A DNA stretch of 64,000 bases from Mycolicibacter hiberniae (GTDB lineage: Bacteria > Actinomycetota > Actinomycetes > Mycobacteriales > Mycobacteriaceae). This document shows, in pieces, positions 45,467-54,060 of this stretch. The notes beneath the pieces were generated by a model. The model saw only the letters and a list, made by a program, of their open reading frames with translations, was not told where the DNA came from and did no database searches. The stretch lies in NCBI RefSeq assembly GCF_010729485.1, contig NZ_AP022609.1, forward strand, positions 1,364,001-1,428,000, written 5' to 3'. Each line of letters starts with the position of its first letter. Position 1 is the stretch's first letter. The translations under genes were made by a program, and so were the position numbers.

Positions 45467-46419
45467 CCGCGGCGGCCCGGCCGGTGTGTCCGCTGAACGG
45501 GCAGTTGCAGGGCTATCTGGACCACCTGACCATCGAGCGCGGGGTCGCCGCCAACACGTTGAGCTCCTACCGGCGCGATCTGCGCCGCTACCGCGACCAT
45601 CTGCTGTCGCGGGGAATCGAGGATCTGGCCGCCGTCGGCGAAACCGATGTCACCGACTTCCTGGTGGCGCTGCGCCGCGGGGACCCGGACAACGGCGTGC
45701 CCGCGCTGTCGGCCGTCTCGGCGGGGCGGGCGCTGATCGCGGTGCGCGGCCTGCACCGATTCGCCGCCGCGGAAGGACTGGCGGCCGCCGACGTGGCGCG
45801 TTCGGTCAAGCCACCGACACCGGGCCGGCGACTGCCCAAGAGCCTGACGGTGGACGAGGTGGCGGCGCTGCTGGCCGGCGCCGGCGGCGACAGCGCCACG
45901 GACGGGCCGTTGACGCTGCGCAACCGCGCACTGCTGGAACTGTTGTACTCCACCGGATCCCGCATCTCGGAGGCCGTGGGCCTCGATCTCGACGACATCG
46001 ACGTCGCGGACCGCTCGGTGCTGTTGCACGGCAAGGGCGGCAAACAGCGGCTGGTGCCGGTGGGCCGGCCGGCGATCGCGGCGCTGGACGCCTACCTGGT
46101 GCGGGGCCGCCCGGACCTGGCCGGCCGGGGACGGGGCAACGCGGCGGTGTTCCTCAACGCCCGGGGCGGGCGGCTGTCGCGCCAAAGCGCCTGGCAGGTG
46201 CTGCAGGACGCCGCCGAGCGGGCCGGGATCACCGCGAAGGTGTCACCCCACACGCTGCGGCATTCCTTCGCCACCCATCTGCTCGACGGCGGCGCCGACG
46301 TGCGGGTGGTGCAGGAGCTGCTCGGTCACGCCTCGGTGACCACCACCCAGATCTACACCTTGGTGACCGTCAACGCCCTGCGTGAGGTGTGGGCCGGGGC
46401 GCATCCGCGCGCCCGCTAG
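45463..46419 (+). CDS. xerD: Tyrosine recombinase XerD
   Basis: Resolves chromosome dimers with XerC at dif during division, associated with FtsK. 318 residues; N-terminal core-binding domain (about 10-110) and catalytic domain with Arg167 (STGSRISE), Lys191 (HGKGGK), His263/Arg266 (HTLRH), His289 (LGHAS) and Tyr298 (TTTQIYT). All catalytic residues are present. It is in the housekeeping run next to the NUDIX gene, so it is the chromosomal Xer enzyme, not the integrase of the element at 56 kb. Confidence 0.95.
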
Positions 46420-46435
46420 CCGCCGGGCCTGATGC

Positions 46436-46472
46436 GGCGGTCCAGCGTCGCCTCTCCTTCGTCGAGCCTCGC
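46436..46472 (-). repeat. Short interspersed repeat, copy 1
   Basis: Read on the minus strand this is AGCGAGGCTCGACGAAGGAG continuing to GACGCTGGACCGCC. A second copy in the opposite orientation is at 52682-52720 with about five differences. Copy 1 overlaps the last codons of the methyltransferase gene and is flanked by an 18-bp direct repeat, CGCTAGCCGCCGGGCCTG at 46414-46431 and CGCTAACCGCCGGGCCTG at 46470-46487, one base different. Confidence 0.6.
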
Positions 46473-47236
46473 TAACCGCCGGGCCTGCCCAGGTAGGTCG
46501 ACTCCAGCACCAGGTCCTCCAGCAGGCTCTGGTATTCCACATGCGTTTTGTGCTCGACGGTGTCCCACCGTGAGCCCTGCTGGGCCTGCATGTACTCCCG
46601 GTAGCGCGGCGCCCCGGGCAGCTTGACGTTGTCGGCCACCACCACCGACCCCGGATGCAGCCAGCCCCGGTCGAGGATGGCCTGCAGGTCGGGCAGATAG
46701 GCGTTCTTGTCGTGGTCGATGAACAAAAAGTCCAGTCCGCCCGCGGTGAACCCGTGCTGAGTGGTCAGGGCGTCCAGCGTGCGCCCGCCGTCGCCGATGG
46801 TGCCCACCACGCAGGTGATGCGGTCGGCCACCCCCGCGTGCTCCCAGATCCGGCGGGCGTTGACGGCGTTGGCCTCGGCCAGCTCGACAGAGTAGATCCG
46901 TGCGGCCGGCGCGGCGCGGGCGATCCGCAGCGCGCTGTAACCGCAGTAGGTGCCCAGCTCGAGGACCAGGGTCGGGTTGACCCGCTTGACCGCGGCGTCG
47001 AGCAGCAGGCCCTTCTCGTCACCGATGTTGATCAGCAACGACTTGGAGTAGGCGAACTCGTCGAGGCGAGCAAGCACGTCGTCGATGTCGCCGGGCCGGG
47101 CCTTGGCCAGCACGAACTCGACCGCAGCAGCTTCGCGGCCGTCGCCGATCTGACCCGTGGTGACTACGTTGCGCGCACCGGTTGCCATCCGCAGGAACGA
47201 CCACCGCAGGAAGGGGAGACGTCGTTTGAGGCTCAT
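46472..47236 (-). CDS. SAM-dependent O-methyltransferase (catechol-O-methyltransferase-like, Rv1703c type)
   Basis: 254 residues from ATG 47236 (an upstream start at 47272 would add 12). Rossmann methyltransferase of the COMT/CCoAOMT family: 'VLELGTYCGYSALRIA' (SAM loop), 'IYSVELAEANAVNARR', and the metal/substrate part 'LDFLFIDHDKNAYLPDL' followed by 'VVADNVKLPGAP'. These Asp/Asn residues bind Mg in COMT. Natural substrate unknown. It is the only minus-strand gene in this housekeeping run. Confidence 0.88.
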   Translation of the reverse strand: MSLKRRLPFLRWSFLRMATGARNVVTTGQIGDGREAAAVEFVLAKARPGDIDDVLARLDEFAYSKSLLINIGDEKGLLLDAAVKRVNPTLVLELGTYCGYSALRIARAAPAARIYSVELAEANAVNARRIWEHAGVADRITCVVGTIGDGGRTLDALTTQHGFTAGGLDFLFIDHDKNAYLPDLQAILDRGWLHPGSVVVADNVKLPGAPRYREYMQAQQGSRWDTVEHKTHVEYQSLLEDLVLESTYLGRPGG

Positions 47237-47347
47237 GGAAACGATCTTATGGCCGTCGGCGCGGGCAATCACTGCTCATGGCCACTGTCGGCGGCGGTCA
47301 CCTATTAGACTTCTGCGGATGTCCGCAACCACAGCCCCGGTCCGGTC

Positions 47348-48205
47348 ATGAGCGACGACGACAGTACGGTCGTCGGTTTGACCGGGCGTCCGCCGCGGAA
47401 TATCCCCGAGCCGCAGCCCCGTTCGGCGCATGGGCCGGCCAAGGTCATCGCGATGTGCAATCAGAAGGGCGGCGTCGGCAAGACAACCTCCACCATCAAC
47501 CTCGGTGCCGCGCTGGCCGAGTACGGCCGCCGTGTGCTGCTGGTGGACCTCGATCCGCAGGGCGCGCTGTCGGCGGGGCTGGGTGTACCGCACTACGAGC
47601 TGGCGCACACCGTGCACAACCTGCTGGTCGAACCGCGGGTCGGCATCAACGACGTACTGGTGCGCACCGGAGTGGAGAACCTGGACCTGGTGCCGTCCAA
47701 CATCGACCTGTCCGCGGCCGAGATCCAGCTCGTCAACGAGGTGGGGCGCGAGCATTCCCTGGCGCGGGCGCTGACTCCGGTGCTGGACCGCTACGACTAT
47801 CTGCTGATCGATTGCCAGCCCTCGCTGGGGCTGCTCACCGTCAACGGTCTGGCCTGCGCCGACGGCGTGTTGATCCCGACCGAATGCGAGTATTTTTCGC
47901 TGCGCGGCCTGGCGTTGCTGACCGACACCGTCGACAAGGTGCGCGACCGGCTCAATCCGAAGCTGGAGATCAGCGGAATCCTGCTGACCCGCTACGACCC
48001 GCGCACCGTCAACTCGCGTGAAGTCATGGCGCGGGTGGTGGAACGTTTCGGCGATCTGGTGTTCGACACCGTCATCACCCGTACCGTGCGGTTCCCCGAG
48101 ACCACCGTGGCCGGTGAGCCCATCACCACCTGGGCGCCGAAATCCTCGGGAGCCCAGGCCTATCGCGCGTTGGCCCGCGAAGTCATCCACCGATTCGGCG
48201 CGTGA
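47348..48205 (+). CDS. ParA/Soj-family ATPase (Rv1708 type)
   Basis: 285 residues with deviant Walker A 'QKGGVGKTTSTINLG' (40-54), 'LLVDLDPQGALSAGLG' and 'YDYLLIDCQPSLGLLTVNG'. These make it a ParA-type dimerising ATPase. It is not the origin-linked parA, which sits with parB near gidB; here it is coupled to scpA by a 4-base overlap. A role in chromosome organisation with ScpAB is a natural inference. Confidence 0.93.
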   Translation: MSDDDSTVVGLTGRPPRNIPEPQPRSAHGPAKVIAMCNQKGGVGKTTSTINLGAALAEYGRRVLLVDLDPQGALSAGLGVPHYELAHTVHNLLVEPRVGINDVLVRTGVENLDLVPSNIDLSAAEIQLVNEVGREHSLARALTPVLDRYDYLLIDCQPSLGLLTVNGLACADGVLIPTECEYFSLRGLALLTDTVDKVRDRLNPKLEISGILLTRYDPRTVNSREVMARVVERFGDLVFDTVITRTVRFPETTVAGEPITTWAPKSSGAQAYRALAREVIHRFGA

Positions 48206-49026
48206 ACGCCGACACCGATGCGTCCGAGGCCCCCGGCGACGCGCAGGGCTTTCAGGTCCGCCTGACCAACTTCGAGGGTCCGTTCGACCTGCTGCTGCAG
48301 CTGATCTTTGCGCATCGCCTCGACGTGACCGAGGTGGCGTTGCACCAGGTCACCGACGACTTCATCGCCTACACCCGCCACGTTGGCGTGCGGCTCGAGC
48401 TCGAAGAGACGACCGCCTTTCTGGTGATCGCCGCGACCCTGCTCGACCTCAAGGCGGCGCGGTTGCTGCCGGCCGGCCAAGTCGACGACGAAGAGGACCT
48501 GGCGCTGCTGGAGGTTCGCGACCTGTTGTTCGCCCGGTTGCTGCAGTACCGGGCCTTCAAGCACGTCGCGCAGATGTTCGCCGAGCTCGAGGCGGCCGCG
48601 CTGCGCAGCTACCCGCGCGCGGTCTCCCTGGAAGACGGGTTCGCCAACCTGCTGCCCGAGGTGATGCTCGGCGTCGACGCCGAGTCTTTCGCCCAGATCG
48701 CGGCGGCGGCCTTCACGCCCCGCCCGGTCCCGGTGGTGGGCATCGAGCACCTGCATCGGGTGATGGTGTCGGTTCCCGAGCAGGCCGGGGTGGTGCTGGG
48801 ACTGTTGGAGTCGCGCGGCCAGGGGCAGTGGGCGTCGTTTGCCGAACTGGTCGCCGACTGCCAGGCGCCGATCGAGATCGTCGGGCGTTTCCTGGCGCTG
48901 CTCGAACTGTATCGGGCCAGGGCGGTAGCATTTGAGCAGTCAGAACCACTTGGTGTGCTCCAGGTGTCGTGGACCGGGGAACGTCCCACCAATGAAGACC
49001 TGGTGAAAGCAGAATCGGCCGAGTAG
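48202..49026 (+). CDS. scpA: Segregation and condensation protein A
   Basis: Kleisin subunit bridging the SMC heads. 274 residues; kleisin N-terminal helix 'FEGPFDLLLQLIFAHRLDVT', a middle 'FLVIAATLLDLKAARLLP', and a C-terminal winged helix ending 'VLQVSWTGERPT'. GTG start overlaps the parA-like stop (GTGA). Confidence 0.95.
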   Translation: MNADTDASEAPGDAQGFQVRLTNFEGPFDLLLQLIFAHRLDVTEVALHQVTDDFIAYTRHVGVRLELEETTAFLVIAATLLDLKAARLLPAGQVDDEEDLALLEVRDLLFARLLQYRAFKHVAQMFAELEAAALRSYPRAVSLEDGFANLLPEVMLGVDAESFAQIAAAAFTPRPVPVVGIEHLHRVMVSVPEQAGVVLGLLESRGQGQWASFAELVADCQAPIEIVGRFLALLELYRARAVAFEQSEPLGVLQVSWTGERPTNEDLVKAESAE

Positions 49027-49040
49027 TGCGAGACGAATTG

Positions 49041-49817
49041 ATGACTGACCACATGCCCGACTCCGATGCGCCGGAGGAGGCGGAGGTGGCGGAAGCCTCC
49101 GACGCTGCGGTGGATGGGGGGGCTGCGGAGGAGTCCGCGGGCCCGACGGGTTCCGGCCTGGGGATCGACGTCGCGCTGGCCCCCGAACTCGAGGATTCCG
49201 AGCTGGGGTCTGTGCTGGAGGCGCTGCTGCTGGTGGTGGACACCCCGGTGACCGTGGAGGCGCTGGCGGCCGCCACCGATCAGCCGGTCTACCGGATCAC
49301 GGCCAAACTGCGAACGATGGCCGAGGAGTTCGCCGGCCGCGACAGCGGGATCGACCTGCGCGAGGCCGGCGGCGGCTGGCGGTTGTACACCCGTGCGCGG
49401 TTCGCGCCGTATGTGGAGCGACTGCTGCTCGACGGCGCACGCTCGAAGCTGACCCGGGCCGCACTGGAGACCCTGGCCGTGGTCGCCTACCGCCAGCCGG
49501 TGACGCGGGCCCGCGTCAGCGCGGTGCGTGGCGTCAACGTCGACGCGGTGATCCGGACCCTGGTGGCCCGCGGGTTGATCACCGAGGCCGGCGCCGACCC
49601 CGACACCGGAGCGGTGACGTTCGCCACCACCGAGCTTTTCCTGGAGCGCCTCGGCCTGTCGTCGCTGACTGATCTGCCCGACATCGCCCCGCTGCTGCCG
49701 GATGTCGATGTGATCGATGAAATGAGCGAAACCTTGGACAGCGAACCGCGTTTCATGAAACTCGGCGGTGCGCCCGCGGCCAGCCAGCCGCTGACTTTCG
49801 ATGTGGACCAACTCTGA
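49041..49817 (+). CDS. scpB: Segregation and condensation protein B
   Basis: 258 residues from ATG 49041; a GTG at 49026 overlapping the scpA stop would add five. After an acidic disordered leader (about 1-45) come two winged helices, with the family hallmark 'LTRAALETLAVVAYRQPVTR' and 'VRGVNVDAVIRTLVARGLI'. A pair of ScpB molecules binds ScpA within the SMC condensin. Stop overlaps the next start by one base. Confidence 0.94.
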   Translation: MTDHMPDSDAPEEAEVAEASDAAVDGGAAEESAGPTGSGLGIDVALAPELEDSELGSVLEALLLVVDTPVTVEALAAATDQPVYRITAKLRTMAEEFAGRDSGIDLREAGGGWRLYTRARFAPYVERLLLDGARSKLTRAALETLAVVAYRQPVTRARVSAVRGVNVDAVIRTLVARGLITEAGADPDTGAVTFATTELFLERLGLSSLTDLPDIAPLLPDVDVIDEMSETLDSEPRFMKLGGAPAASQPLTFDVDQL

Positions 49818-50578
49818 TGGCCTTCAATGATTTCGAGCCGGACAACGACGGGGTGCGCCTGCAGAAGGTGCTGTCGCAGGCCGGGGTGGCCTCGCGCCGG
49901 GTCGCCGAGCGGATGATCCGCGACGGACGCGTCGAGGTGGACGGTCAGGTGGTGACCGAACTGGGCACTCGCGTTGACCCCACCGCCTCGGTGATCCGGG
50001 TCGACGGGGCACGGGTGACCCTCGACGACACCCGCGTCTACCTGGCGCTGAACAAGCCGCGCGGGGTGCATTCGACGATGTCGGACGACCGCGGCCGGCC
50101 GTGCGTCGGCGACTATGTCGAACACCGGGTCCGGGGCGACGCCAAGCTTTTTCACGTCGGGCGCCTGGACGCCGACACCGAAGGCCTGATGCTGCTGACC
50201 AACGACGGCGAACTGGCCCACCGGCTGATGCACCCGTCGTATCAGGTACCGAAAACCTATGTGGCCACCGTGCTCGGGTCGATCCCGCGCGGGCTGGGCA
50301 AGAAGCTGCGCGAGGGCGTCGAACTCGACGACGGGCCGGCGAAAGTCGACGACTTCGCGGTGGTCGACGCGGTGCCCGGCAAGTCGCTGGTGCGGGTGAC
50401 ACTGCACGAAGGGCGCAAGCGGATCGTGCGGCGGATGCTGGCGGCGGTCGGCTTTCCGGTCCAGGAGCTGGTCCGCACCGACATCGGTGCGGTTGCGCTG
50501 GGGGAGCAGCGCCCCGGCAGCATCCGGGCCTTGAGCCGCAAGGAGATCAGCGAGCTCTACAAGGCAGTCGGCCTGTGA
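49817..50578 (+). CDS. 23S rRNA pseudouridine synthase, RluB/RsuA family
   Basis: 253 residues: N-terminal S4 domain ('[20 protein letters not shown]') and catalytic core with '[17 protein letters not shown]', whose Asp is the nucleophile, then '[12 protein letters not shown]' and '[12 protein letters not shown]'. Modifies uridine in large rRNA; the precise base (2605 for RluB in E. coli) is not readable from sequence. Overlaps scpB by 1 base and cmk by 4. Confidence 0.93.
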   Translation: MAFNDFEPDNDGVRLQKVLSQAGVASRRVAERMIRDGRVEVDGQVVTELGTRVDPTASVIRVDGARVTLDDTRVYLALNKPRGVHSTMSDDRGRPCVGDYVEHRVRGDAKLFHVGRLDADTEGLMLLTNDGELAHRLMHPSYQVPKTYVATVLGSIPRGLGKKLREGVELDDGPAKVDDFAVVDAVPGKSLVRVTLHEGRKRIVRRMLAAVGFPVQELVRTDIGAVALGEQRPGSIRALSRKEISELYKAVGL

Positions 50579-51267
50579 GCGCCGGCAGTGGGGCCGTGGT
50601 GGCGATCGACGGGCCGGCCGGAACCGGCAAGTCCACGGTCGCGCGGGGACTGGCCAAGGCGTTGGGTTCGCGCTACGTCGACACCGGCGCGATGTACCGC
50701 GTGGTCACCCTGGCGGTGCTGCGTTCCGGCGTCGCCCTCGACGATGCCGACGGCGTGGCCGCGGTGGCGCAGCGCGCCGAGATCAGGGTGGACTCGCAAC
50801 CCGATGGCGACCGCGCTTACCTTGGCGGCGAAGACGTTTCGCGAGAGATCCGTGGCGACCAGGTGACCCGGGCGGTGTCGGCGGTAGCGGCGATTCCCGC
50901 CGTGCGCGCCAGGCTGGTCGCCGCCCAGCAGCAGTTGGCCGCCCAAGGCGGTGGGGTGGTGGTGGAAGGTCGCGATGTGGGCACGGTGGTGCTGCCCGAC
51001 GCGGACGTGAAGATCTTTTTGACCGCGTCGCCGCAGATCCGCGCGCAACGGCGCAACGCCCAGAACATCGCCGCGGGGCTGCCCGACGACTACGCCGGTG
51101 TGCTGGCCGACGTGCTGCGCCGCGACGAGCTGGACTCCACGCGGGCGGTGTCGCCGCTGCGGCCCGCCGACGACGCGGTGATCGTGGACACCGGAGACAT
51201 GACCCAGGCGCAGGTGGTCGATCATCTGCGTGACTTAGTTGAGCGGCATTGCGGGGCGATCCGATGA
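50575..51267 (+). CDS. cmk: Cytidylate kinase
   Basis: Phosphorylates (d)CMP with ATP. 230 residues. P-loop '[18 protein letters not shown]', '[10 protein letters not shown]' NMP-binding motif, '[15 protein letters not shown]' and the C-terminal Arg-rich lid '[17 protein letters not shown]'. GTG start overlaps the pseudouridine synthase stop; the stop overlaps der. Confidence 0.96.
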   Translation: MSAGSGAVVAIDGPAGTGKSTVARGLAKALGSRYVDTGAMYRVVTLAVLRSGVALDDADGVAAVAQRAEIRVDSQPDGDRAYLGGEDVSREIRGDQVTRAVSAVAAIPAVRARLVAAQQQLAAQGGGVVVEGRDVGTVVLPDADVKIFLTASPQIRAQRRNAQNIAAGLPDDYAGVLADVLRRDELDSTRAVSPLRPADDAVIVDTGDMTQAQVVDHLRDLVERHCGAIR

Positions 51268-52670
51268 GTGATGGAACCTGGGTCGACGAAAGCGACTGGG
51301 AGATCGGCGAGGACGGCGGGTTCGAGGACCTTGCCGAGGACTCCGGTCCGCCTCCCGTGGTGGCGGTGGTGGGCCGGCCCAACGTCGGCAAGTCGACGCT
51401 GGTCAACCGGATACTGGGCCGCCGTGAAGCGGTGGTGCAGGACCTGCCCGGGGTGACGCGCGACCGAGTTTCCTACGACGCGTTGTGGACCGGACGCCGG
51501 TTCGTCGTGCAAGACACCGGCGGTTGGGAGCCCGACGCCAAGGGCCTGCAGCAGCTGGTGGCCGACCAGGCCGCGGTCGCGATGCGCACCGCGGACGCGG
51601 TGATCCTGGTGGTGGACGCGGTGGTGGGCGCCACCGCCGGCGATGAGGCCGCCGCTCGGATTCTGCGCCGGTCCGGTAAGCCGGTGTTCTTGGCCGCCAA
51701 CAAGGTTGACGGCGAGCGCGGCGAGGCTGACGCGGCAGCATTGTGGTCGCTGGGACTGGGCGAGCCGCATGCCGTGAGCGCCCTGCACGGGCGCGGCGTG
51801 GCCGACCTGCTCGATGAGGTGGTCGCCAAGCTGCCCGAGGTTGCCGAATCCGCCGGCGGCGGGGGCGGGCCGCGCCGGGTGGCGTTGGTCGGCAAGCCCA
51901 ACGTGGGCAAGAGCTCGTTGCTCAACCGGCTCTCCGGCGACGAGCGCTCGGTTGTCCATGATGTCGCGGGAACCACCGTGGACCCGGTCGACTCGTTGAT
52001 CGAAATGGACGGCAAGGTCTGGCGTTTCGTCGACACCGCCGGCCTGCGCCGCAAGGTAGGTCAGGTCAGCGGACACGAGTTCTACGCCTCGGTGCGCACC
52101 CACGGCGCTATCGACGCCGCGGAAGTGGTGATCATCCTGGTGGACGCGTCGCAGCCGTTGACCGAGCAGGACCAGCGGGTGCTGGCGATGGTGATCGAAG
52201 CGGGCCGCGCCCTGGTGCTGGCGTTCAACAAGTGGGACCTGGTCGACGAGGACCGTCGTTACCTGCTGGACAAGGAGATCGACCGCGACCTGGCCCGGGT
52301 GGCGTGGGCGCCGCGGGTCAACATCTCGGCGAAGACCGGACGCGCCGTGCAGAAGCTGGTTCCGGCGCTGGAGACCTCGCTGGAGTCGTGGGACAAGCGG
52401 ATCTCCACCGGGCAGCTCAACACCTGGCTCAAAGAGGTTGTGGCGGCGACACCCCCGCCGGCGCGCGGCGGCCGTGCCCCGCGCATCCTGTTCGCGACCC
52501 AGGCGACGTCGCGTCCTCCGACGTTCGTGCTGTTCACGTCGGGCTTTCTGGAGGCCGGCTATCGCCGGTTCCTGGAGCGGCGGCTGCGCGAGGAGTTCGG
52601 CTTCGAGGGCAGCCCGATCCGCATCAACGTGCGGGTTCGGGAAAAGCGCGGCCCCAAGCGTTCTCGCTGA
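51264..52670 (+). CDS. der: Ribosome-assembly GTPase Der (EngA)
   Basis: 468 residues with two tandem GTPase domains, unique to this family, and a KH-like C-terminal domain. G1: '[18 protein letters not shown]' and '[18 protein letters not shown]'; G3: DTGGW and DTAGL; G4: NKVD and NKWD. Supports 50S subunit maturation. Actinobacterial acidic N-terminal extension of about 38 residues. ATG overlaps the cmk stop. Confidence 0.96.
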   Translation: MSDGTWVDESDWEIGEDGGFEDLAEDSGPPPVVAVVGRPNVGKSTLVNRILGRREAVVQDLPGVTRDRVSYDALWTGRRFVVQDTGGWEPDAKGLQQLVADQAAVAMRTADAVILVVDAVVGATAGDEAAARILRRSGKPVFLAANKVDGERGEADAAALWSLGLGEPHAVSALHGRGVADLLDEVVAKLPEVAESAGGGGGPRRVALVGKPNVGKSSLLNRLSGDERSVVHDVAGTTVDPVDSLIEMDGKVWRFVDTAGLRRKVGQVSGHEFYASVRTHGAIDAAEVVIILVDASQPLTEQDQRVLAMVIEAGRALVLAFNKWDLVDEDRRYLLDKEIDRDLARVAWAPRVNISAKTGRAVQKLVPALETSLESWDKRISTGQLNTWLKEVVAATPPPARGGRAPRILFATQATSRPPTFVLFTSGFLEAGYRRFLERRLREEFGFEGSPIRINVRVREKRGPKRSR

Positions 52671-52673
52671 CCC

Positions 52674-52720
52674 GGCGGTCCAGCGAGGCTCGACGTAGGA
52701 GAGGTGAAGCTGGGACCGCC
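52674..52720 (+). repeat. Short interspersed repeat, copy 2, with inverted ends
   Basis: Lies three bases after the der stop. Ends are inverted: GGCGGTCCAGC (52674-52684) and GCTGGGACCGCC (52709-52720). The core AGCGAGGCTCGACGTAGGAG continuing GAGGTGAAGC matches, in opposite orientation, the element at 46436-46472. It could fold and act as a terminator or processing signal. Confidence 0.6.
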
Positions 52721-52781
52721 GTATGAGCCGGGCGGCTTCGCGCGGCGAGACTTCTGCGTGCGGCTGGGGTGGCCCGCGGGT

Positions 52782-53216
52782 TCATCCGATCCTGGTCAGC
52801 TGGAAATCCCATTGCCCCACCACGCCGCCGGCCGGGCCACGACCGCACTGCTCGAGAGTGGCGGTGGTCCATTGGCCGGCCAGGGTCACCGCGTCGAAGC
52901 TGGCGGTTTTCGACACCGGGAGCGGCGTGTGATCCACCGGGCAGTCCATGCTGCCCTGCCCGCTGTACTCCCAGCGATCGCCGTTGAGGTGAAACTCCGC
53001 GTTCTGCAGCCAGCGCTCCCCGTCGACGCGGGTGCACGTCGCGCCGCAGGGGGTGAACGTCCACGTCGCCGCCCGCTGCGACGGCCCGTGCTGGGCGGTG
53101 AAGGCGTAGGTGCCCGAGGGCACCTCGGGGTCGGCCTGGGCCGCTGGGGCCGCTCCGAGGGTGACCAGCACCGCACCGGCGACGCCGACGGCTCGCTTTG
53201 CCCTACTGCCGATCAT
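52782..53216 (-). CDS. Small secreted protein of unknown function
   Basis: 144 residues with an evident Sec signal peptide ('MIGSRAKRAVGVAGAVLVTL', cleaved after AAPAAQA). The mature part has four cysteines, two in 'CGATCTRVDGERW', and Trp/Thr-rich beta strands, e.g. 'RAATWTFTPCG' and 'LAGQWTTATLEQCG'; repeated 'W-x-F/W-x-x' strands suggest a beta barrel or lipocalin-like sheet. A good ribosome-binding site GAGGTGAAACG precedes the ATG. I do not recognise the family's function. Confidence 0.75.
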   Translation of the reverse strand: MIGSRAKRAVGVAGAVLVTLGAAPAAQADPEVPSGTYAFTAQHGPSQRAATWTFTPCGATCTRVDGERWLQNAEFHLNGDRWEYSGQGSMDCPVDHTPLPVSKTASFDAVTLAGQWTTATLEQCGRGPAGGVVGQWDFQLTRIG

Positions 53217-53271
53217 CGTTTCACCTCTTAGCTGCGCTCATCGTCTGCACGACCAGCGTAGGGTGCTGCAA

Positions 53272-54054
53272 ATGCCGGTGACGCAGATGGTGCTGATCAT
53301 CTTGGCCGGCGTGGGCGCTGGGGCGATCAACGCGGTGGTCGGCTCCGGCACCCTGGTCACCTTCCCGACCTTGGTGACGCTGGGTTTTGCGCCCCTGACT
53401 GCAACGATCTCCAATTCGATCGGCCTGGTGGCCGGCGGGCTGTCGGGCACCCTGGCGTACCGGCGGGAGCTGCGCGGGCAGTGGGGGCGGCTGCGCTGGC
53501 AGGTCCCCGGCTCGCTGCTCGGTGCGCTGCTGGGTGCCTATCTGCTGTTGCACCTGCCCGAGAGCGTGTTCAACCGGGTGGTTCCGGTGCTGCTGGTGCT
53601 GGCGCTGGTCCTGGTGGTGGTCGGCCCGAAGATTCAGGCCATCGCCCAGCGGCATGCCGAGCAGGCGGGGCGTTCGGTCGCCCAGCTGAGCCGCCGCCGG
53701 ACCGTGGCCCTGACGCTCGGCACGTTCGCCGTCGCCGTCTACGGCGGCTATTTCTCAGCGGCGCAAGGCATTCTGCTGATCGGTGTCATGGGGGTGCTGC
53801 TGCCGGAATCCATGCAGCGGATGAATGCCGCCAAGGTGCTGCTGACGACGGTGGTCAACGTGGTGGCCGCATTGGCCTACATCACCACCGCATTCGATCG
53901 GATCAGTTGGCCCGCAGTCGGATTGATCGCGATCGGATCGCTGATCGGCGGATACCTGGGCGGCCACTACGGGCGCCGGCTGTCTCCGAACGCCCTGCGC
54001 GCGATGATCCTGGTGGTCGGCTTGATCGGGCTGTACCGGCTGCTGACGGTGTAG
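53272..54054 (+). CDS. TSUP (TauE/SafE) family membrane transporter
   Basis: 260 residues, seven to eight hydrophobic helices. Typical repeat pattern with 'AGAINAVVGSGTLVTFPTLV' and 'SNSIGLVAGGLSGTLAYRRE' in the first half and 'GGYFSAAQGILLIGVMGVLL' with 'NAAKVLLTTVVNVVAAL' in the second. The family exports or imports sulfite, sulfoacetate or related organosulfur anions; the substrate here is unknown. ATG 53272; divergent from the secreted-protein gene and convergent with the patatin gene. Confidence 0.87.
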   Translation: MPVTQMVLIILAGVGAGAINAVVGSGTLVTFPTLVTLGFAPLTATISNSIGLVAGGLSGTLAYRRELRGQWGRLRWQVPGSLLGALLGAYLLLHLPESVFNRVVPVLLVLALVLVVVGPKIQAIAQRHAEQAGRSVAQLSRRRTVALTLGTFAVAVYGGYFSAAQGILLIGVMGVLLPESMQRMNAAKVLLTTVVNVVAALAYITTAFDRISWPAVGLIAIGSLIGGYLGGHYGRRLSPNALRAMILVVGLIGLYRLLTV

Positions 54055-54060
54055 GCGTCC

